DNA from: Oscillospiraceae bacterium
Lineage (GTDB): Bacteria; Bacillota; Clostridia; Oscillospirales; Ruminococcaceae
Direction of reading: 5' to 3'
NCBI GenBank assembly: GCA_009781425.1
Contig: WQYC01000003.1
Location: 1 to 64,000, forward strand
Length of the DNA stretch: 64,000 nucleotides
Below, piece after piece: positions 41,730 through 47,795 of the stretch. A program made the position numbers and the translations under genes. The notes below the pieces were generated by a model that was not told the DNA's origin, ran no database searches, and was given only the letters and a program-made list of their open reading frames with translations. Numbering within the stretch: the first letter of the stretch is position 1; each line of letters starts with the position of its first letter.

Positions 41730-43604
41730 TTAGAACTTAATCGGTATAATGTCGATGTAATCCTGGAGCGGCGCGTCGTTCATTGCCAAGGCGATAATTT
41801 TTTTGCCTGTCTCGCAGAGCTCGGGCTTGTCGAACTTCGCGAGCTCCTTCTTGAAGAACGCGGAAAGCACCTTCGCGCCTTTGTCGTAGCCGTCGAGACC
41901 TATTTCGGGCTGAGTTTCGGGCTGTAAGAACGCCTTAGGAACGAACTGACCGTCGATTTTAAGGCTTCCGAGCGCGTAACCGAGCAGGTCACAGCGGGCT
42001 TGTATAAGGTTTTCGGGCTTGAACTTCGCACTGCCGCGTCTTGCTATATATTCGCGCGCAACCCACTGCGGCTTGAAGCCGACCGCGTAACAGCCGATAT
42101 GCTGGTTCGGAAGCAGAATATAACGGGTGTTCGGAGTAGCCAAAACCTGCTCTAAGAGCAGATTCGCCTGATTAACAACAGAGCCTGTGAGGAAGTAGCC
42201 GTAAGAGCCGATACCCTCACTGGTCATGCCCTCGGTTTCAACGATACTGGGGTTCGCGTGACCGCGTGGCGCAACAAGTCTCCAAAGCCAGCCGAGCGCG
42301 GGCGGAAGAATATGCATAAGTCCCATGATTCCATATGTAGGGCGTTCTTTTGTACAGGGCGGCGTTCTTACGCCGAAGCTGCGCACGTCAACCTCAACAG
42401 GGTCATTAACGATATTCTGAATAAGTCTGCGCGGCATAACAACGCGCGGGTTGGGGCAGGGCTTGTTTGTATCCTCGTCAATCGTGTGTTCCCAAATCAG
42501 AACCGTGGACTTAGGCTGTGCCTGCATACTCATGAACACAAGCGGCTCGTCGGGCTGAATACAGGATTTTTCAAGGTGAGGGTCAGTGCCGTATTCCTTA
42601 ATATGGTCAACACGGACGAACCAGCCCGCTTCAACGTCCTTGATTACAAGCTTCTTGCTTTCGTTCTGCATTTTCGGGTGACAAAGCGCCATGTCGTCTG
42701 CAACAGGGTGCAGCTCGCAGGGGTCTTCGATTCTGAGGTAGAATTTTTCTTTGGTTTCTAAGTTCTGCCCAACTAAGATTCTGCCGTCGGGCTCGCGGTG
42801 AACGTGCTCGCTCATTTCGCTCTTACCGCCGCCGGAAGCTCCCTCGTGCATTAAAACAATCTCGTTATCATAAGCAGTAACTAATTTAACTGCAGAGGTA
42901 TGCACAGTTACCCAGCCTTCGCGTTCGCCGATGTCAAGCAGGAAGCCGTAAATCCCTTTTTTCGCGCTCGGTCCGGGATAAAGGTTGTATGAAAGTAATT
43001 CGTAAACGTCGTCAAGACGGTTATGTATAACGATTTGCTTGCCGTCGAAGTGCGTATGTCTGAAAGGAGGAGCAAGGTAAATGACGACCTTAGGCTCGAA
43101 AATGCCTTCGTATTCGTCTATGTTGCAAAAATATTGCAGGTCAGCGAGTCCGCAGGCGAAGAAGCCGGCGTTTTTCGGAGCGATTAAAGCCGCGGGGTAA
43201 CCGTAAGGCGCGCCGCCGACTATAACAGGCACAACGATGAGCTCCTGCTCTTTGAGCCACGCGAAGGTTTCCTGTCTTACGGGTTCAAATTCCTTGCCGA
43301 ATTTATCTTTATATCTCGGTTTATCTGTAGGCTTTTCGTCGCCGATAATAAGGCAGTCGGGGTCTCTGCGGCGCATATAAACATCGGTGTAGTTAACAAC
43401 CGCGCCGTTTTTACAGCGTGTAATCACCGCTTCAATATAAGGGTCATTGTTTACGTAGTAACCGACCTTAAACTCGTCAGCGCCGTCGCCTCCGAGCGCG
43501 AGTTCAACAAGCTCACTCTTTGTTGTAGGAACTGTCACCTCTTTACAGTTGGCGAGAATATCCGCCGCTTCCGCTGAAAACTTAAACTTTTGCAAATTTG
43601 ACAT
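41730..43604 (-). CDS. DUF4914-like protein with HprK/PEPCK-type P-loop
   Basis: 624 residues. I place it in DUF4914 from its overall look. The clearest motif is HEGASGGGKSEMSEHV at about 253-268, which resembles the P-loop of HPr kinase/phosphorylase (GESGxGKSE) and, more distantly, PEP carboxykinase. Other conserved-looking blocks are PPFRHTHFDGKQIVIHNRLDD, VLIWEHTIDEDTNKPCPNPR and NTRYILLPNQHIGCYAVGFK. It has no signal peptide or membrane helix. A nucleotide-binding kinase or carboxykinase-like role is inference only. It has a consensus promoter shared back to back with hflX, with an inverted repeat over both -35 boxes. AGGGAG precedes the start. Confidence 0.7.
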   Translation of the reverse strand: MSNLQKFKFSAEAADILANCKEVTVPTTKSELVELALGGDGADEFKVGYYVNNDPYIEAVITRCKNGAVVNYTDVYMRRRDPDCLIIGDEKPTDKPRYKDKFGKEFEPVRQETFAWLKEQELIVVPVIVGGAPYGYPAALIAPKNAGFFACGLADLQYFCNIDEYEGIFEPKVVIYLAPPFRHTHFDGKQIVIHNRLDDVYELLSYNLYPGPSAKKGIYGFLLDIGEREGWVTVHTSAVKLVTAYDNEIVLMHEGASGGGKSEMSEHVHREPDGRILVGQNLETKEKFYLRIEDPCELHPVADDMALCHPKMQNESKKLVIKDVEAGWFVRVDHIKEYGTDPHLEKSCIQPDEPLVFMSMQAQPKSTVLIWEHTIDEDTNKPCPNPRVVMPRRLIQNIVNDPVEVDVRSFGVRTPPCTKERPTYGIMGLMHILPPALGWLWRLVAPRGHANPSIVETEGMTSEGIGSYGYFLTGSVVNQANLLLEQVLATPNTRYILLPNQHIGCYAVGFKPQWVAREYIARRGSAKFKPENLIQARCDLLGYALGSLKIDGQFVPKAFLQPETQPEIGLDGYDKGAKVLSAFFKKELAKFDKPELCETGKKIIALAMNDAPLQDYIDIIPIKF

Positions 43605-43639
43605 TTAACTTTCTCCCTTCATTTTCCATAATTATTATA

Positions 43640-43668
43640 AGTATAACAAAAAATTCTTGCTAAGTCAA
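43640..43668 (-). promoter_or_regulatory. Sigma-A promoter for the DUF4914-like operon
   Basis: On the minus strand TTGACT, 17 bases, TATACT. It overlaps the hflX promoter by 12 bases. Confidence 0.85.
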
Positions 43669-43675
43669 GAATTTT
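43650..43675. promoter_or_regulatory. Candidate operator: 10-bp inverted repeat over the divergent promoters
   Basis: AAAATTCTTG and CAAGAATTTT are separated by CTAAGT. The repeat covers both -35 boxes, so one bound regulator could control both directions. Confidence 0.5.
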
Positions 43676-43685
43676 ATGGTACAAT
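43657..43685 (+). promoter_or_regulatory. Sigma-A promoter for hflX
   Basis: TTGCTA, 17 bases, TACAAT. It ends 31 bases before the start codon. Confidence 0.78.
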
Positions 43686-43716
43686 TATTAATAACATTCA
43701 AAATTAAGGAAATTAT

Positions 43717-45546
43717 ATGCAAAAAATAAACGGAAACATAAGCGGAATCCGCCGTTCATACATCGAACGGCTTGAAAGCATATACGACATGGAGGCTGAC
43801 CGTCGGGAATTTTGCACTGCGGAAATGCTGGAAGCTTTAGCGTTCTTCACCGAAGCCACAGGCAGGGAAGCGATGGTTTATCTCGACCGCGCGGGGCGGG
43901 TGCTGACTGTCGCTGTCGGCGAGCAGGACAGGGTCAGCCTGCCTATGCTTCGTTCGCGCCGCTCGGAGGAACGCCTTTCAGGAATCCGCTGTATTCACAC
44001 TCACCCCGGCGGAAATTCAAGGCTCTCAGAGGTGGATATTCAATCGCTTAAAAAAATGCGGTTTGATGCAATGGCGGCTGTCGGCGTGAAGGACGGCGCG
44101 CTAACCTCAATGCAGGTCGGGATTTTAAACGAGCTTGAAAGTAACGGCGAGTTCAGCGTGAATCTATTCGGGCTTTATAAAATAACCCGAATCCCCGACG
44201 ATGTTCTGTGGAATGAAATCGAAGCCGCCGACAGCAGAATCCGCGCCGCGAAGTCCAAAAAAGCGGGAGCGGAAATTGCGCGCGCTATTTTGGTCGGTGT
44301 TGTAGGGAACGACGCCCTCGGCGTTCCGTCCTGCGGGCAGGGCGACCACATAGGGTCGCCCCTACTGAAAGAGCTTTCACAGCTTGCGGATACTGCGGGT
44401 TTTATAACCGTTGGCTTTGTGACACAGCCGCGCCTGAAGCCCGATAAAAGCTACTATCTCGGCTCGGGCAGACTGCACGACCTTGTGCTTGAAATACAGC
44501 GATTGAACGCCGATGTCGTTATTTTTGACGACGAGCTGTCGCCTGCGCAAATCCGCAATATCCAAAAAGAACTCGGCAAAACAGAAATCATGGACAGGAC
44601 TTCGCTGATTCTTGATATATTTTCGGGGCGGGCTTCAACGCATGAGGGCCGACTGCAGGTTGAGCTTGCGGAAACAAAGTATATGCTTCCGCGTATGACG
44701 GGCTTTTGGACACATATGTCGCGCATGGGCGGCGGCGGCTCGGGCGGCGGCGGCGCGAGGCGCGGCGAGGGTGAAACACAGCTTGAGGTTGACCGTCGGA
44801 TTCTACGCAAAAGACTGCATGAATTAGAAAAAGAAATTGATAAAATAAAAAGCCGCCGTGATGTTCAGCGGGTCGCGCGGGAACGCTCGAAGATTCCGAT
44901 TGTCGCGTTCGTAGGCTACACAAACGCGGGCAAATCCACGCTGATGAACCGTCTTTCGGGAAGCAATGTTTTGGCGGAGGATAAGCTTTTCGCTACGCTT
45001 GACCCTGTTTCGCGCAGAGTAAACTTCGGGTGCGGCGAGCTGCTTTTGGTTGACACGGTAGGTTTTATAAACAAACTTCCGCATGACCTTGTAGACGCGT
45101 TTCGTGCTACGCTGGAGGAAGCCAAGCACGCGGATTTGCTTCTGCATATTGTCGACAGCTCTTCGCCCGAATCAGAAGAGCAGATGAAGGTCGTCAGCGA
45201 GGTACTTGTGCAGTTAGATGCAGGGAGCAAGCCGATTTTAAACGTTTATAACAAGTGCGATGTTTCCGGTGAAGTTTTATCAGAACGCGACAGCGTCTGC
45301 GTTTCCGCGAAAACCGGAAAAGGCATGGAGGAGCTGAAAAAGCTTGTCACGCAGAAGCTTGCGGAAGCCCGCACAGAAATTTCGGTGCTGCTGCCGCTCG
45401 GCTCCGGCGCGTTAGTTTCGCGGGTTTACGCGAACGGACAGGTGACAGAATGTGAATACTTGGAAACGGGAATTAAACTTAAAGCCGCAGTAAACTTAGA
45501 AGACGCGGCGCGACTGCGCGCCGAAGCAATAGAAGTATTACCGTAG
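43717..45546 (+). CDS. hflX: GTPase HflX with N-terminal JAMM-like domain
   Basis: 609 residues. HflX is a ribosome-splitting GTPase. The standard part is present: the HflX domain (VGFVTQPRLKPDKSYYLGSGRL, FDDELSPAQIRNIQKEL, DRTSLILDIFSGRASTHEG), the Gly-rich GGGGSGGGGARRGEGETQLEVDRR, then a G domain with GYTNAGKSTLMNRL, DTVGFINKLP and NKCD. The first 185 residues are an extra domain carrying IHTHPGGNSRLSEVDI, an exact HxHPx6SxxD JAMM motif (H94, H96, S104, D107), with E51 as possible fourth residue. Residues about 196-216 are coded by a 64-bp palindromic repeat. The TAG stop is also provided by such a repeat. Confidence 0.92.
   Translation: MQKINGNISGIRRSYIERLESIYDMEADRREFCTAEMLEALAFFTEATGREAMVYLDRAGRVLTVAVGEQDRVSLPMLRSRRSEERLSGIRCIHTHPGGNSRLSEVDIQSLKKMRFDAMAAVGVKDGALTSMQVGILNELESNGEFSVNLFGLYKITRIPDDVLWNEIEAADSRIRAAKSKKAGAEIARAILVGVVGNDALGVPSCGQGDHIGSPLLKELSQLADTAGFITVGFVTQPRLKPDKSYYLGSGRLHDLVLEIQRLNADVVIFDDELSPAQIRNIQKELGKTEIMDRTSLILDIFSGRASTHEGRLQVELAETKYMLPRMTGFWTHMSRMGGGGSGGGGARRGEGETQLEVDRRILRKRLHELEKEIDKIKSRRDVQRVARERSKIPIVAFVGYTNAGKSTLMNRLSGSNVLAEDKLFATLDPVSRRVNFGCGELLLVDTVGFINKLPHDLVDAFRATLEEAKHADLLLHIVDSSSPESEEQMKVVSEVLVQLDAGSKPILNVYNKCDVSGEVLSERDSVCVSAKTGKGMEELKKLVTQKLAEARTEISVLLPLGSGALVSRVYANGQVTECEYLETGIKLKAAVNLEDAARLRAEAIEVLP
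44302..44365. repeat. GTAGGG-type paired palindromic element inside hflX
   Basis: 64 bp: left unit (27 bp) starts GTAGGGAACGACG and ends CGGCGTTCCG; an 11-base spacer; a right unit in opposite orientation ends GGGTCGCCCCTAC. It is translated as VGNDALGVPS and on to PLL, between ILVGV and the ELSQLADTAG helix of HflX. Confidence 0.9.
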
Positions 45547-45567
45547 GGGTGACCCTATGTGGTCACC
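45543..45567 (+). repeat. Single GTAGGG unit at the hflX stop
   Basis: GTAGG, then GGTGACC, loop CTATGT, GGTCACC. Its TAG is the hflX stop codon. It equals the right unit inside hflX (read in reverse) except for a paired change of one stem base pair (C-G to T-A). Confidence 0.85.
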
Positions 45568-45592
45568 TTAAAAATAACAAGGAGGAATTTAT

Positions 45593-46768
45593 ATGCAGAA
45601 ACTGAAAGCCGCCGTAATCGGCGCGGGAAGCACCTACACACCGGAGTTAATCGAAGGCTTCATCGAATACAAGGAAGCCCTGCCGTTCACCGAGTTTTCG
45701 CTGATGGACATTGACGAAAAGAGGCTCGAAATCCTCGGTAACCTCGCAAAACGCCAGTTCAAAGCCGCGGGGCTTAACTGTAAAGTCGAGTTGATAACCG
45801 ATTTAGACCGCGCGCTTGACGGAGTTGATTTCGTCTTCGGGCAGATTCGCGTCGGGAAGATGCCTGCGCGGATTTTAGACGAGAAAATCCCGCTCAAGTA
45901 TAACCTGCTCGGTCAGGAAACAACAGGCGCGGGCGGATTTTTGAAAGCACTGCGTACAGTCCCTGTAATTATGGATATTACCGAGCGCATGAAGCGGCTT
46001 TCGGAAAAGGATTCATGGCTGATTAATTTCTCGAATCCGTCGGGAATTATCGCAGAGGCAGTGCTGAATCTCACCGACGTGAACATGATTGGACTTTGCA
46101 ACGCACCGATTAATATGCTCAAGGACATAAAAGAACAAAACGGTTCTGTTCCACCCGATTTTGAATATGTCGGCTTGAATCATTTAAGCTGGATAACCAG
46201 CGTAGAGCCTTATTATCCGTCGTATTATTTGGCATATTTTGACAAGCGCGAAGAAAAAGTCCGCGAGTGCCTTGAAGCGGAAAAAACACGCGGCGAAATC
46301 TGCCTTGAGCTTGAAGAAAAGCTGTTCAAGCAATTCGCTGACGAAAGCCTCTGCATAAAACCGCCCGAGCTTGCACAGCGCGGCGGCGCGTTGTATTCAA
46401 CAGCGGCGTTATCCTCGGTGGATTCTATTCATAATAACAAGAACGAAATTCACATAACAGCGGCGAAGAATAAGGGCGCGGTGCCCTTTATGGCTGACGA
46501 CGACGTTGTGGAAATCAAGTGCAGGCTCGGCAAAAACGGCATTGAACCGCTGCCCGTAAGCAATTACAACGAGCATATTATAAGCTTAATGCAGAAGGTT
46601 AAGGTCTACGAAAAGCTTGCGGTTCAGGCGGCTTTGGAGGGCTCGCGGGAGAAGGCTTTAGCGGCTTTGGAGGCGCACCCGCTGATTGGTGCAGGGGAGA
46701 ACACAAAGCTTTTACTTAATGAAATGCTTGAAGCGCATAAGCAATATTTACCAAAATTTTTTATGTAG
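45593..46768 (+). CDS. Shortened GH4 6-phospho-beta-glucosidase-like enzyme
   Basis: 391 residues, versus 430-450 for typical GH4. NAD motif VIGAGSTYTPELIEG, LMDIDEKRLEIL, QIRVGKMPARILDEKIPLKYNLLGQETTGAGGFLKALRT, INFSNPSGI and MIGLCNAPINML with the CN(A/V)P signature of 6-phospho-beta-glucosidases. After GLNHLSWITSVE the sequence jumps to PYYPSYYLAYF, so about 40-50 residues found in relatives are absent. It could prefer unphosphorylated or unusual substrates. The next gene is a sugar kinase, and no PTS gene is in the window. AAGGAGG precedes the start. The stop TAG lies in a repeat unit. Confidence 0.87.
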   Translation: MQKLKAAVIGAGSTYTPELIEGFIEYKEALPFTEFSLMDIDEKRLEILGNLAKRQFKAAGLNCKVELITDLDRALDGVDFVFGQIRVGKMPARILDEKIPLKYNLLGQETTGAGGFLKALRTVPVIMDITERMKRLSEKDSWLINFSNPSGIIAEAVLNLTDVNMIGLCNAPINMLKDIKEQNGSVPPDFEYVGLNHLSWITSVEPYYPSYYLAYFDKREEKVRECLEAEKTRGEICLELEEKLFKQFADESLCIKPPELAQRGGALYSTAALSSVDSIHNNKNEIHITAAKNKGAVPFMADDDVVEIKCRLGKNGIEPLPVSNYNEHIISLMQKVKVYEKLAVQAALEGSREKALAALEAHPLIGAGENTKLLLNEMLEAHKQYLPKFFM

Positions 46769-46790
46769 GGTGCGCAGTCCTCTGCGTACC
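46765..46790 (+). repeat. Single GTAGGG unit at the GH4 stop
   Basis: GTAG, then GGTGCGCAG, loop TCCT, CTGCGTACC (one G-T wobble). TAG at positions 2-4 is the stop codon of the GH4 gene. Confidence 0.8.
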
Positions 46791-46808
46791 GAATGAAGGA
46801 GGAAAATC

Positions 46809-47795
46809 ATGAGCAAATATATTTTAGGCGTTGACGGCGGCGGAACTAAAAGCCACTTGGCTTTGTTTGACGAAAACGGCGCGTGCGTAAGCTTTAAGGA
46901 GTGCGGGACTTTGAACCACGAATGTATGCCGGGCTCGTTCGGCGAGCTTGAGGTGGTTCTGCCCGATATGGTACTTAATGTTCTGAGTAGTTCAAGAGTA
47001 GACATCAGCGATGTTGCTTTCTGCGTGCTCGGGATTGCGGGAGCTGACACGAAGTCACAGCACGAAACGATTGCAGATATAATCCGCAAGGCGGGAATTG
47101 AAAGCTTTGCACTTTACAACGATTCCTTCTTAGGCGTTGCGGCGGGTTGCCCGAGCGGAATCGGAATCTGTGCAATCAACGGCACAGGCTCGACAATGGC
47201 GGCTTTGGACTACAGCGGAAAGTCTTTCCAGCTTGGCGGAATGGGGCTTTTCACCGACGACTGCGGCGGAAGCACCTGGTACGGCGAGCAGGTTATCGGC
47301 GTGGTTTATAACACGCTTTTCAAGTGTGCAAAGCCGACAATGCTGAAGGATTTATTTTTCAATCACGCAATGTTCAGCAGTAAAGAGGATTATTTAGAGG
47401 AGCTTTTAGACAAGTTAGACAGCACTGAAATATTCATCAGCGACTTCAACCGCATGGTTTTTGAAGCGGCAAGCAAGGGCGACGAAACTGCTATGGATAT
47501 TCTGCGGCGTTCCGCGGAGCATTACGCGGGGGGAATCGCTCACTTAGCGAAAGAATTAGACTTCCCGCAAGACAAGCCGCTTCAAGTGGCACTTGCCGGT
47601 TCTGTTTTTGTTAAGGAAAAAACGAAGATTTTACCCGAGCTGATTGAAGCGCGGGTCAGCGAATTATTGGGTGGGCGCAAAGCCGAGTTCTGCGCGCTTG
47701 ATTCTCCGCCGGTGGCGGGCGCGGTGCTTTGGGCGGCGCGGGAAGCGGGCTTCGACTTCACGCTCGAAAAAATTAAAGAGGAGCTTGCAAAATGA
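46809..47795 (+). CDS. BadF/BadG-family kinase, N-acetylglucosamine kinase-like
   Basis: 328 residues of the ASKHA sugar-kinase fold. Motifs are YILGVDGGGTKSHLALFD (phosphate 1), ALYNDSFLGVAAG, GICAINGTGSTMAAL (phosphate 2), GGMGLFTDDCGGSTWYG and VALAGSVFVKE. The group includes N-acetylglucosamine kinases. In this operon it may phosphorylate the sugar released by, or supply phospho-sugar to, the GH4 enzyme. AAGGAGGA precedes the start. It overlaps the twin-GH5 gene by 4 bases (ATGA). Confidence 0.85.
   Translation: MSKYILGVDGGGTKSHLALFDENGACVSFKECGTLNHECMPGSFGELEVVLPDMVLNVLSSSRVDISDVAFCVLGIAGADTKSQHETIADIIRKAGIESFALYNDSFLGVAAGCPSGIGICAINGTGSTMAALDYSGKSFQLGGMGLFTDDCGGSTWYGEQVIGVVYNTLFKCAKPTMLKDLFFNHAMFSSKEDYLEELLDKLDSTEIFISDFNRMVFEAASKGDETAMDILRRSAEHYAGGIAHLAKELDFPQDKPLQVALAGSVFVKEKTKILPELIEARVSELLGGRKAEFCALDSPPVAGAVLWAAREAGFDFTLEKIKEELAK

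Noticed and set aside
42333-42341. TGTAGGGCG in the DUF4914-like gene as a repeat unit
   Set aside because: No paired arm, and the codons belong to an ordinary-looking protein segment.
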